A stretch of 16,945 nucleotides of DNA from NCBI GenBank assembly GCA_025934335.1, contig JAICYG010000048.1:1-16945 (forward strand). Reading direction: 5' to 3'. A program made the translations under genes and the position numbers. A model generated the notes under the pieces. That model had not been told where the DNA came from and did no database searches. It saw only the letters and a list, made by a program, of their open reading frames with translations. Each line of letters begins with the position of its first letter. Within the stretch, counting starts at the first letter, position 1. Of this stretch, positions 1 through 5,938 are shown piece after piece. Source of the DNA: Thermoleophilia bacterium (GTDB taxonomy: Bacteria > Actinomycetota > Thermoleophilia > Gaiellales > Gaiellaceae).

Positions 1-273
1 CCTCGAGCCGAAGCTCGCCCCGCCGCCGCCCCGCCCGCGGAAGCGCAATCGCGGCTAGTGATGTGACCGGTAACGCTGCCCGCTTCACGGGTCGCGAGCA
101 CCAAGCGATGCAAGGACGCAGGGAGCCCCGATAGTAGAACTATCGGCGCTCCCTGCCTCCTTGCATCGCTTGGTGCTCGCGACCCGTGAAGCGGGCAACG
201 TTACCGGTCACATCACTAGCCGCGATTGCGCTTCCGCGGGCGGGGCGGCGGCGGGGCGAGCTTCGGCTCGAGG
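1..273. repeat. Long near-perfect inverted repeat (135-bp arms, 3-nt loop)
   Basis: Bases 1-135 are the reverse complement of 139-273, leaving a 3-nt loop (136-138). Checking every pair gives only three mismatches: 76/198, 117/157 and 127/147, so 132 of 135 positions pair. The left arm runs off the window start, so the true arm may be longer. No convincing gene is encoded in the arms. It may be a genuine giant hairpin or fold-back element, or a fold-back chimera made during amplification, sequencing or assembly if base 1 is a contig end. The three mismatches argue mildly for two arms that diverged, but read errors could also explain them. Confidence 0.95.
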
Positions 274-383
274 AATCTCCAGGCCATCGCTTCCTGGAAC
301 GGCGCTGAGTCCGATCCGGATACGGGAAGATTTCGGCCGGGAACGGGGTCCGGAGAGTGGAAACCGAGACGAGGAGGCGCGGG
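274..383. other. Non-coding leader between inverted repeat and small ORF
   Basis: No gene is seen here. The stretch holds a short TCCAGG/CCTGGA inverted repeat near 277-297 and ends in the ribosome-binding site of the small acidic peptide gene. No clear -35/-10 pair was found. Confidence 0.4.
371..377 (+). promoter_or_regulatory. Shine-Dalgarno site for the 40-aa acidic peptide
   Basis: GAGGAGG lies 6 nt before the ATG at 384. This strong site is the main evidence that the short frame 384-506 is translated, since the frame is too short for coding statistics. Confidence 0.6.
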
Positions 384-506
384 ATGGCGGACGAGGACGG
401 GACGCGGGACGAGGCGGCGGTCGAGCCGGCGCCGGTCGAGGCGCCTGCCGTCGACGCGGACGACGACGACGACGTCGACGCGCACGTCTGGCGCGCGCAG
501 ACCTGA
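384..506 (+). CDS. Small acidic protein with DDDDDVDAH motif (40 aa), unknown function
   Basis: The ATG follows a GAGGAGG site and the frame runs 40 codons to TGA. The product is strongly acidic (starts MADEDGTRDE). It has an Ala/Pro/Glu/Val middle and a run of five Asp leading into DVDAH and a short tail HVWRAQT. There is no signal peptide, membrane segment or cysteine. The Asp-run-plus-DV(D/E)AH ending recurs in the 84-aa repeat protein at 3524-3778, on the other side of the cyclic-nucleotide cluster, so the two are probably members of one small-protein family. The gene ends 6 bp from the convergent stop of the MBL-fold gene. I do not recognise a named family. A peptide precursor, metal-binding peptide or acidic chaperone-like peptide are all guesses. 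Confidence 0.6.
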   Translation: MADEDGTRDEAAVEPAPVEAPAVDADDDDDVDAHVWRAQT

Positions 507-512
507 CTGGTA

Positions 513-1319
513 CTAGAGGTCGTACGAGGAGCGCTCGGCCGCGAGCTCGATCTTCCGGCCCGTCAGCTCCCGCACGCGCTCGTGCATCTCCTCGAGCACC
601 GCGTCGGCGTGGGTCGGGTCGTGGTGGAACATCACGGTGAGCGCCGGATCGGCGGCGGTGAGGAAGCGCGGCAGGTCCTCGATTGACGTGTGGCCCCAGC
701 CGTGCCGCTTCCGGTACTCCTCGGGTGTGTACTGCGCGTCGTGGAAGAGGACATCTGCGCGCTCGGCGAGCGCGAGGCCCGACTCCGGCTCGAGGCCGAG
801 CTCGTTGTCCGGGATGAACGCGAAGACGCGGTCGTCCTCCTTGAGCCGGTAGCCGAGCGTGCTGCCCGGGTGCTTCACGGGCGCGGCTGTTAGGTTCAGG
901 CCGTCGAGCTGCCACGACTCCGCGCCGAGCTCCCGGAACTCGATGCGTGAGCCGAACTCGGCGAACGGGAGCGGGAAGAGCGGAGGGGAGAGGTACGCGG
1001 CGACGCGGTCGCGAAGGGACGACCCGTTCTGGTGCGGCCCCCAGATCGTGATCGCACACTCCGGGTCGAAGAGCGGCGCGAAGAACCCGAGGCCCTCGAC
1101 GTGGTCGAGGTGCAGGTGCGTCAGGATCAGGTCGATCCGGGACGGTCGCTCGTCGCGGAGTGCGAGGCCGAGCAGGCGGATGCCGGTGCCTGCGTCCAGC
1201 ACGACGATCCTCCCGGACGCCGTCCGCACCTCCACGGAGGTGGTGTTGCCGCCGTACCTGATCGTCGGCTCGCCCGGCGTCGCGAGCGACCCCCGGCAAC
1301 CCCAGATGGTCGCCCGCAC
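513..1319 (-). CDS. MBL-fold metallo-hydrolase, cyclic phosphodiesterase-like (268 aa)
   Basis: This is a metallo-beta-lactamase-fold hydrolase. The N-terminal IWGCRGSLATPG, followed by RYGGNTTSVEV and LDAGTGIR, is characteristic of the group annotated as phosphoribosyl-1,2-cyclic phosphodiesterase-like. Metal ligands are visible: HLHLDH (near residue 68), His in KHPGSTLGYR, Asp in FHDAQYT and His in GWGHTS; FHHDPTH follows near the C-terminus. HxHLDH also matches the signature core of class II cyclic-nucleotide phosphodiesterases, but the substrate cannot be settled from sequence. The usual TDTE segment reads PDNE here. The start is GTG at 1319, just after the stop of the cyclic-nucleotide-binding gene (9 nt between), so the two are probably co-transcribed. 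It is likely a cytoplasmic phosphodiesterase that could turn over the ligand sensed by its neighbours; that last step is inference. Confidence 0.88.
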   Translation of the reverse strand: MRATIWGCRGSLATPGEPTIRYGGNTTSVEVRTASGRIVVLDAGTGIRLLGLALRDERPSRIDLILTHLHLDHVEGLGFFAPLFDPECAITIWGPHQNGSSLRDRVAAYLSPPLFPLPFAEFGSRIEFRELGAESWQLDGLNLTAAPVKHPGSTLGYRLKEDDRVFAFIPDNELGLEPESGLALAERADVLFHDAQYTPEEYRKRHGWGHTSIEDLPRFLTAADPALTVMFHHDPTHADAVLEEMHERVRELTGRKIELAAERSSYDL

Positions 1320-1328
1320 GTCGTCGGC

Positions 1329-1736
1329 TCAGTGCTTGTCGAGCTCCCGGATGCGGCTCGCGAGCAGCTCGAGCAGCGGCCAGGCGATCTCGCCGCTCGA
1401 CTCGACCAGGGGCTTGAACTGCCACCGCGTCAACCCGTAGGCAACGCCGTCGGTTGTCGCGGTGATCGTCGCGGTGCGGAGACCACCGTCGATCAGGGCG
1501 ATCTCACCGAAATACTCGCGGGGCCCGAGCGTGCGGCGCTCCTCGCCGTCGATCGTCACCTTGGCGGAGCCGCTCTCGATCACGAAGAACCCTGCGCCGC
1601 CGCCGCCCTCGGCCGTCAGTTCCTGACCCTCGCTGAACCGCCGCTCCGTCATCTCGGCGGCGACCGTCTTGAGCTGCTTCTCGGGAAGGCCGTGGAAGAG
1701 CGGAACCTGCTTGAGGACCTCAATGGGTGCGGGCAT
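1329..1736 (-). CDS. Stand-alone cyclic nucleotide-binding domain protein (135 aa)
   Basis: The whole protein is one CAP_ED/cNMP-binding beta-roll with no DNA-binding helix-turn-helix or catalytic domain. The N-terminal helix (IEVLKQVPLFHGLPEKQL) is typical of the fold. The phosphate-binding cassette reads FGEIALIDGGLRTATI. It keeps the Glu (about residue 78) that contacts the ribose and the Arg (about 87) that contacts the cyclic phosphate in CRP/PKA-type domains, so it should still bind a cyclic nucleotide. It starts at ATG 1736, 17 nt after the stop of the MFS-cNMP gene, and precedes the MBL hydrolase in the same direction. It probably acts by protein-protein contact as a small sensor subunit, perhaps with the MFS protein or hydrolase. 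The partner is unknown. Confidence 0.88.
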   Translation of the reverse strand: MPAPIEVLKQVPLFHGLPEKQLKTVAAEMTERRFSEGQELTAEGGGGAGFFVIESGSAKVTIDGEERRTLGPREYFGEIALIDGGLRTATITATTDGVAYGLTRWQFKPLVESSGEIAWPLLELLASRIRELDKH

Positions 1737-1753
1737 GGGCGGAGCTTACAACC

Positions 1754-3346
1754 TCAGGCGCTGAGCGCCACTCCGCGCGACGCGACGACCGCGTCGGCCG
1801 CCGAGGTGGAGCGCGTGTGCCCGCCCACCGCCTCGATGAACCGGCCGCCCTCGAGCGTCCACAGCGTCGCGTCCTCGACCACGCGCACCGTCGCCGTCCG
1901 CGGCACGTCGCGGAGCAGGGCGATCTCGCCCGTGAACGTCGGCGCATGCTCCACCTTCGGGCCTTCGGGGAGCTCGATCTCGATCGCGCCCGCCGCGACG
2001 ATGTAGAGCTGGTCGCCGGGCTGGCCCTGCGTGAAGAGGGTCGACCCCGCCGGCAGCTCGACGCGCTCGAGCGCGGTCGCGAGCGCCTCCTTCTGCTGGA
2101 TCGGGAGCACGTCGAGGAACGGCACGGTCGAGATCGCCTGTAGCTGCTCGTCCGGAACGGTGGCCGAGCGGTCGACGTCCGCGAGTAGCGCCCGCGTGGC
2201 GATCGCGAAGATGGGCAGGATCGCGCCGGCGATGACGAGCGACGCTCGCACGCCGACGAGGTGGACGAGCAGCGGCGTCGCGACCGATCCGAGCCCGAGC
2301 GCGCCGATCAGCGCCGCGTCGAGGAGGCCGAACACGCGCCCGGCGACGGCGCGCGGCGTCGTGCGCTGCAGCAGGGTGACGGCCGACACGTCGACGACGC
2401 TGTTGCCGACCCCGAGGACGGCAAGGCCCACGACGGCGGCCCAGGCGTGCGGCAGCGCCGCCACGGCGAGGAGGCCCGCACCGAAGCAGAAAAGGCCCAC
2501 ACCGAAGTCACCGGCAGTGCGCCTGCGGCCGACGAGCACGAGCGCGATCAGCGCGCCGACGATCGCCCCGACGCCCGTCGCCGCCTGGAGCAGCCCCACG
2601 CCGGCGTTGCCGAGGTCGAGCAGCTGCAGCGCGATCAGGACGACGAGCACGCCGTAGGCGCCCGCAACGAGGGTCTGTGCGCTGTAGAGGCCGATGATCA
2701 GCCGCAGGCGCGGCTCGCCGCGGACGGCGCGCAGGCCGGCGGCGAGGCCCTCCGAGTCCTCGTGTGCATGCTCGGGCACCGGCGGTCGCTTCGTCGCGGG
2801 CAGCCGGACGAGGAACGTCGCGCTCCAGAGATAGGCGGCGGCGACCACCGCGAACGCCGGGGTGGGCCCGCCCGCTGCGTAGACGAACGCGCCGATCATC
2901 GGCCCGAGGAACGCGCCGACGCTGTCGAACGTGCTCGACGAGACGTTCGCCGCCGTCAGCTCCTCGGGCGACGCTGCGAGCTGCGGCACGAGCGACGCCT
3001 CCGCCGGCCGGAACGCCGTGCTGATCACGGACGTGAGGGTCGCGAGGACGTAGACGAGCGCCGGCGCCCCGGCCGCAGCGGCGAGCGCCGTCGCGGACAC
3101 GGTCACCACCCGCGTCACGTCGGTCGCGAGCATCACGTGCCGTTGCTGCCGCCGGTCGGCGAGCGTCGCCGCGAACGGCGCGGCGAGCGCAGCGGCCGTC
3201 ATCCGGGCGAACATGACGAGGCCGACCGCCGTCGCACCGCCGTGGTGGTAGGCGTAGATCGAGACGACGACGCTCGTCGCGTAGACGCCCACGATCGAGC
3301 CGGCGAAGGCGATCTCGATCCGCCGGAGGGACGGGTTCCGGAACAC
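1754..3346 (-). CDS. MFS transporter with C-terminal cyclic nucleotide-binding domain (530 aa)
   Basis: Residues 10-390 form a major facilitator with about 12 hydrophobic segments. A loop LADRRQQRHVM after the second segment matches the conserved MFS cytoplasmic loop, and a central hydrophilic linker (about 181-210) joins the two halves. Residues about 405-525 form a cNMP-binding domain with cassette TGEIALLRDVPRTATV, including the ligand Glu (about 474) and Arg (about 483). It resembles the drug-efflux-like MFS_3 type with a fused CAP_ED regulatory domain; the substrate is unknown. The first canonical start is GTG at 3346 with no clear Shine-Dalgarno. The frame is open upstream to a stop near 3466, encoding plausible N-terminal residues (KLRAHLAESTAALGR) but no ATG, GTG or TTG, so the start is uncertain. 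It heads the three-gene cyclic-nucleotide cluster. Confidence 0.85.
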   Translation of the reverse strand: MFRNPSLRRIEIAFAGSIVGVYATSVVVSIYAYHHGGATAVGLVMFARMTAAALAAPFAATLADRRQQRHVMLATDVTRVVTVSATALAAAAGAPALVYVLATLTSVISTAFRPAEASLVPQLAASPEELTAANVSSSTFDSVGAFLGPMIGAFVYAAGGPTPAFAVVAAAYLWSATFLVRLPATKRPPVPEHAHEDSEGLAAGLRAVRGEPRLRLIIGLYSAQTLVAGAYGVLVVLIALQLLDLGNAGVGLLQAATGVGAIVGALIALVLVGRRRTAGDFGVGLFCFGAGLLAVAALPHAWAAVVGLAVLGVGNSVVDVSAVTLLQRTTPRAVAGRVFGLLDAALIGALGLGSVATPLLVHLVGVRASLVIAGAILPIFAIATRALLADVDRSATVPDEQLQAISTVPFLDVLPIQQKEALATALERVELPAGSTLFTQGQPGDQLYIVAAGAIEIELPEGPKVEHAPTFTGEIALLRDVPRTATVRVVEDATLWTLEGGRFIEAVGGHTRSTSAADAVVASRGVALSA

Positions 3347-3477
3347 GCGGCCGAGCGCGGCCGTCGATTCGGCGAGGTGTGCCCGGAGCTTCCCGATGGG
3401 CTGAGCTTCGCATCGTTTGACGGGAAGTGGAAGGGCAGGGAAGATTTCCTCACCGGCGCCCGTCTAGTGGGTGTCAC

Positions 3478-3498
3478 TTCCGCGAGGGGCTCGCGGAA
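3478..3498. promoter_or_regulatory. 9-bp perfect hairpin in the 5' region of the repeat-peptide gene
   Basis: TTCCGCGAG, loop GGG, CTCGCGGAA: nine perfect base pairs. It ends 8 nt before the AAGGAGGG ribosome-binding site of the 84-aa repeat protein and lies in the divergent spacer shared with the MFS gene. It could be an operator, a 5'-UTR stability element or a translation-control hairpin; the sequence does not distinguish these. Confidence 0.5.
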
Positions 3499-3523
3499 CT
3501 TCCCAGAAGGAGGGACGCACGAG

Positions 3524-3778
3524 ATGTCGGACGAGCGCGACAAGCTGCAGGAGAACGAGGATCCAGAGCTCGAGAGCGAGGACGTCGAGGCGCACGGGCT
3601 TCAGCCGCCGGGCGGCCTGCAGCCTCCGGGCTACAAGAGCGGCCCCGGCCGCGACGACGACGGCGACGACGTCGAGGCGCACGGGCTTCAGCCCCCGGGC
3701 GGCCTGCAGCCTCCGGGCTACAAGAGCGGCCCCGGCCGCAACGACGACGACGACGTCGAGGCGCACAAGCTTTACTAG
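3524..3778 (+). CDS. Acidic tandem-repeat small protein with DVEAH motifs (84 aa), unknown function
   Basis: ATG 3524 follows AAGGAGGG (3507-3514) at 9-nt spacing. After a charged 19-residue leader (MSDERDKLQE...), the protein consists of two nearly identical units and a truncated third. Each full unit starts DVEAH, continues with GLQPPG twice in tandem, then YKSGPGR, then an Asp-rich spacer; the last stub ends DVEAHKLY. At the DNA level the units begin at 3581, 3668 and 3752. The full copies differ by two base changes and one codon indel, indicating recent duplication or gene conversion. There are no cysteines, signal peptide or membrane segment. It shares DDDDV(D/E)AH with the 40-aa protein at 384-506. 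The pattern of repeated Pro/Gly-rich segments separated by a conserved acidic spacer recalls multi-core peptide precursors, but no modifying enzyme is recognisable nearby. A weak -35-like TTGACG lies at 3417-3422. Confidence 0.8.
   Translation: MSDERDKLQENEDPELESEDVEAHGLQPPGGLQPPGYKSGPGRDDDGDDVEAHGLQPPGGLQPPGYKSGPGRNDDDDVEAHKLY
3581..3775 (+). repeat. 84-87 bp in-gene tandem repeat (2 copies plus partial third)
   Basis: Unit 1 is 3581-3667 (87 bp), unit 2 is 3668-3751 (84 bp), and the partial third is 3752-3775. Units 1 and 2 differ by CCG/CCC, GAC/AAC and one missing GGC codon. Every unit length is a multiple of three, so the reading frame is preserved. Within each unit a six-residue segment (GLQPPG) is itself doubled. 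Confidence 0.92.
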
Positions 3779-3799
3779 GCCTTCGGCTTCGAGAACCTT

Positions 3800-3827
3800 T
3801 CGAAGGGCTCCGCGAGGAGCCCTTCGT
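3800..3827. terminator. Bidirectional terminator-like hairpin between convergent genes
   Basis: CGAAGGGCTC (3801-3810) pairs perfectly with GAGCCCTTCG (3817-3826). C3811/G3816 extends the stem to 11 bp with a GCGA (GNRA-type) tetraloop. It sits between the stop of the repeat-peptide gene (3778) and the stop of the GAF gene (3838), which converge. There is no clear U-run on either strand, as is common in high-GC actinobacteria, so intrinsic termination is probable rather than certain. Confidence 0.7.
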
Positions 3828-3837
3828 CGTCCTGGGC

Positions 3838-4473
3838 TCAGCGCAGGACGCGCGCGAGGGCCTCGAGGAGCCGGCGCCCGGCCTCGCGCCGCGGCCCTTC
3901 GAGCCGCTCGAGCCGCTCGGCGACCGCGGCAACGCTCGTCGCATCGGCGTCGCCGGCGAGCGCCGCCCGTGCGCGCCGCGCCTTCCTGAGCAACGACAGC
4001 GCCACGGCCGCCTGTGTCGCGAACAGGCCGAGCAGCTCCATCTCGGCGAGCGAGAACGTCGACCGCTCCGGGCGGTCGAGCACCTGTAGGACGCCGAGCG
4101 GCTCGTCGTCGTGCAGGAGCGGGACCGCCATCAGCCCTTTCGGGACGTAGCCGGTGTTCTCGGCGACGTCGTGCGAGAAGCGCGGATCGTTCCGGACGTC
4201 TTCCAGTACGAGCGGCGTCCGCGCCGACAGCACCCAGCCGGCGACCCCCTGCGACGAGGGGATCCGCCTGCCCACGAGGTGCCGGTCCTCGTCACGCGCG
4301 ACGGCGGCGAAGACGAGCTCGTCGGTGTCCTCGTCGAGCAGGAAGATCGACGACGCCTGCGCGCCGAAGATCGCGCGCGCGACGACGACGATCGAGCGCA
4401 GCAGCTCGCCGAAGTCCTCCTCCGCCGGGAGCACGGCCGCTGCGACCGCCGCCTGGAGACGCTCGTCTGCCAT
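3838..4473 (-). CDS. GAF-domain sensor protein (211 aa)
   Basis: A single GAF domain (about residues 22-160) carries ASSIFLLDEDTDELVFAAV, a GRRIPSSQGVAGWVLSARTPLVLEDV segment, DPRF and PLLHDDEPLGVLQVLDR, all typical GAF landmarks. An Arg/Ala-rich, probably helical tail (about 165-211) follows. There is no kinase, cyclase or HTH output domain, so it probably signals by protein contact, or its output is the helical tail. The ligand is unknown; GAF domains bind cyclic nucleotides, small molecules or chromophores. Its AGGAGG ribosome-binding site overlaps the last codons and stop of the upstream protease gene (AGGAGG, then TGA, then ATG), with only 5 nt between stop and start, so translation is probably coupled. 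It is the last gene of the sigma-factor operon. Confidence 0.88.
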   Translation of the reverse strand: MADERLQAAVAAAVLPAEEDFGELLRSIVVVARAIFGAQASSIFLLDEDTDELVFAAVARDEDRHLVGRRIPSSQGVAGWVLSARTPLVLEDVRNDPRFSHDVAENTGYVPKGLMAVPLLHDDEPLGVLQVLDRPERSTFSLAEMELLGLFATQAAVALSLLRKARRARAALAGDADATSVAAVAERLERLEGPRREAGRRLLEALARVLR

Positions 4474-4478
4474 TCAGC

Positions 4479-5297
4479 TCATCCTCCTACGTTCGACGCG
4501 ATCAGGTACAGCACCGTCTTCACCTGGAACGGCGTCAGGCCGGGGTGCTTGCCGAGCACGAGCGCTGCGATCCCGGTGATCGCCGGCGTGGCGAAGCTGT
4601 TGCCGGTGGCGCGGATCGAGCCGCCGCCGATCCAGGCGACCTCGACGTCGACGCCGCGCGCGAAGAACTCGACCGGCGGGTCCGGGTTCGCATAGAAGAC
4701 GAGCGGGTCGTCCTCCTCGTGGCTCCCCACCGAGACGACCGAGGAGAACCGCCACGGATACGACTCGACCGGCATGTTGTGCGCCGAGGCGACGAGCATC
4801 GTACGCCGGAAGTACGCCGAGTCGGCGAGCTCGTGCAGGATGTCGCCGAGCTCGCGCTTCGTCGTCGACAGGCTCATGTTGACGACGTCGAAACCCTGGT
4901 CGACGGCCCAGCGGAGACCGGCGACGAGCGTCCTGCCGGAGCCCTTGAAGCCGGCGCCGAGGACGCGTACCGAGAAGATCTCGGCGTCCGGTGCGAGCGC
5001 GCGGACCACGCCGGCGCACGCGGTGCCGTGGCCGCAGAGATCGCCCTCGGTGTCCTCGGCGGCGATCGTCTCGCCGTCCTCGTCGACCGTGATCGCGACG
5101 GCCCCGGCGAGCTCGCCCACGAGCGGATGGCCGCGCTCGACGCCGCTGTCGAGGATGCAGACGCGCACGCCCGCTCCGGTCGAGCCGCCGATCGCCCAGT
5201 CGCGGTCGACGCGCTCCGGCAGCGGGTTCGCGAGGTCGATCGTGGCCGCGGCGTCGCGCGGGAGCGACCACGCCGGAAACGGCTTCGCCTCGCTCAC
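4479..5297 (-). CDS. Subtilisin-like (S8) serine protease, cytoplasmic (272 aa)
   Basis: Peptidase S8 catalytic core with all catalytic residues visible from GTG 5297: Asp50 in CILDSGVE, His90 in GHGTACAG, the oxyanion Asn174 in ASAHNM and Ser234 in GNSFATPA. It lacks both a signal peptide and an inhibitory I9 propeptide, so it is predicted to be an intracellular, directly active protease of minimal size. I prefer GTG 5297 because the sequence before it is the 71-bp tandem repeat. GTG 5330, inside the repeat and preceded by AGGAG, would add 11 residues (MAALPPPGAGA). GTG 5297 overlaps the stop of a 24-codon frame in the repeat (GTGA). Lying in an ECF sigma operon, it may process a regulator; the substrate is unknown. 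Confidence 0.88.
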   Translation of the reverse strand: MSEAKPFPAWSLPRDAAATIDLANPLPERVDRDWAIGGSTGAGVRVCILDSGVERGHPLVGELAGAVAITVDEDGETIAAEDTEGDLCGHGTACAGVVRALAPDAEIFSVRVLGAGFKGSGRTLVAGLRWAVDQGFDVVNMSLSTTKRELGDILHELADSAYFRRTMLVASAHNMPVESYPWRFSSVVSVGSHEEDDPLVFYANPDPPVEFFARGVDVEVAWIGGGSIRATGNSFATPAITGIAALVLGKHPGLTPFQVKTVLYLIASNVGG

Positions 5298-5438
5298 AGC
5301 TCCCGCTCCCGGCGGCGGCAAAGCCGCCACCGCCGCTCCTCGCTGAGCTCCGTCAAGCCTACGCTCACAGCTCCCGCTCCCGGCGGCGGCAAAGCCGCCA
5401 CCGCCGCTCCTCGCTGAGCTCCGTCGAGCCTACGCTCA
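5291..5438. repeat. 71-bp tandem duplication with linked stop/start codons
   Basis: Copies 5291-5361 and 5362-5432 are identical except A5355/G5426; the first 6 bases of a third copy follow (5433-5438). On the minus strand each copy contains a start codon, 24 codons and a TGA that overlaps the next start. The cyclodeaminase stop overlaps ATG 5439 (ATGA). That 24-codon frame (MSVGSTELSEERRWRL...) ends on TGA overlapping GTG 5368. The second (MSVGLTELSEERRW...) ends on TGA overlapping GTG 5297 of the protease. Each unit also carries a GGCGGC-AAA-GCCGCC hairpin and an AGGAG. It could be two coupled mini-ORFs, a dispersed intergenic repeat, or simply a duplication of the translation-initiation region. 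Confidence 0.93.
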
Positions 5439-5936
5439 TTCCGCTGCCGCCGCCGCCGCGCGGGCCCGCACCGCGCGGTCGTCGTCCGTCCCGACGACGA
5501 GGTTGATCTCGACGAGGTGCGCCGCCGCGCGCGCTGCCCCGGCGGCGAGGAGCGCCGCCGTCTCGAGATCCGGGCCGAGCGCCGGGTCGAGCCGCTCGGC
5601 GAGAGCACGCGCGAGCACGACGACGTCGGCGCAGGCCTCGGCGATCGCGAGCGGCACGGCGGCTGCCCGGTCGAGCGCCGTCCCGAGCGCGAAGTCGCGC
5701 CGCTCGTCTGACTGCGCCGGCTCGGCGGACGGGAGCGCCGCGAGCGCGGCCGCGTACGCCTCGGCGTCCTCTGCCGCGAGCCGCTCGAGCCGTGCGGCGA
5801 GGGAGGAGGCCTGAGCGGCTCCGGCGGCGTCGCCCGCCTCACGGGCCGCCGCGGCGGCTACGGTGGCCGCCGCCGCACCCGCCTGCGCAGTGGCGGGCCC
5901 GGCGGCGGCCGGCCTCCCGGTGAAAGGGGCCTCCAC
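5436..5936 (-). CDS. Cyclodeaminase/cyclohydrolase (FTCD C-terminal) family protein (166 aa)
   Basis: The all-alpha, Ala-rich sequence fits the formiminotransferase-cyclodeaminase C-terminal family. An N-terminal Gly/Ala/Pro-rich segment is followed by the pattern AEDAEAYAAALAALP, then RDFALGTALDRAAAVPLAIAEACADVV and a C-terminal DLETAALLAAGAARAAAHLVEINL. The family acts on methenyl- or formimino-tetrahydrofolate, but many actinobacterial members are uncharacterised, and the usual GGGS-like N-terminal motif is weak here (AAAGPATAQAG). The start is taken as GTG 5936, 2 nt after the stop of the 83-aa gene. The longer in-frame extension upstream (to 6128) is Arg-rich shadow sequence of the neighbouring gene. 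The stop overlaps ATG 5439 of the 71-bp repeat. Finding a one-carbon enzyme in a sigma/protease/GAF operon is unexpected. Confidence 0.72.
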   Translation of the reverse strand: MEAPFTGRPAAAGPATAQAGAAAATVAAAAAREAGDAAGAAQASSLAARLERLAAEDAEAYAAALAALPSAEPAQSDERRDFALGTALDRAAAVPLAIAEACADVVVLARALAERLDPALGPDLETAALLAAGAARAAAHLVEINLVVGTDDDRAVRARAAAAAAE

Positions 5937-5938
5937 CG

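Noticed and set aside
1..273. CRISPR array or integron attC site
   Set aside because: There is one palindrome only, without spaced direct repeats, integrase or cas genes; the arms are far longer than attC.
161..640. 159-aa plus-strand frame over the inverted repeat
   Set aside because: Arg-rich translation of repeat and antisense sequence with no Shine-Dalgarno; the 384-506 frame has a strong one.
2261..3778. 505-aa plus-strand frame ending in the repeat peptide
   Set aside because: The upstream part is antisense to the MFS gene; ATG 3524 with its AAGGAGGG site defines the real gene.
5314..5328. GGCGGC-AAA-GCCGCC hairpins as intrinsic terminators
   Set aside because: Six-bp stems without a U-run, located inside a tight operon and repeated in both copies of the duplication; more likely part of the repeat.
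5294..5439. Separate annotation of the two 24-codon frames in the 71-bp repeat as genes
   Set aside because: Start/stop geometry is suggestive, but there is no independent evidence of a product; kept as part of the repeat and a finding.
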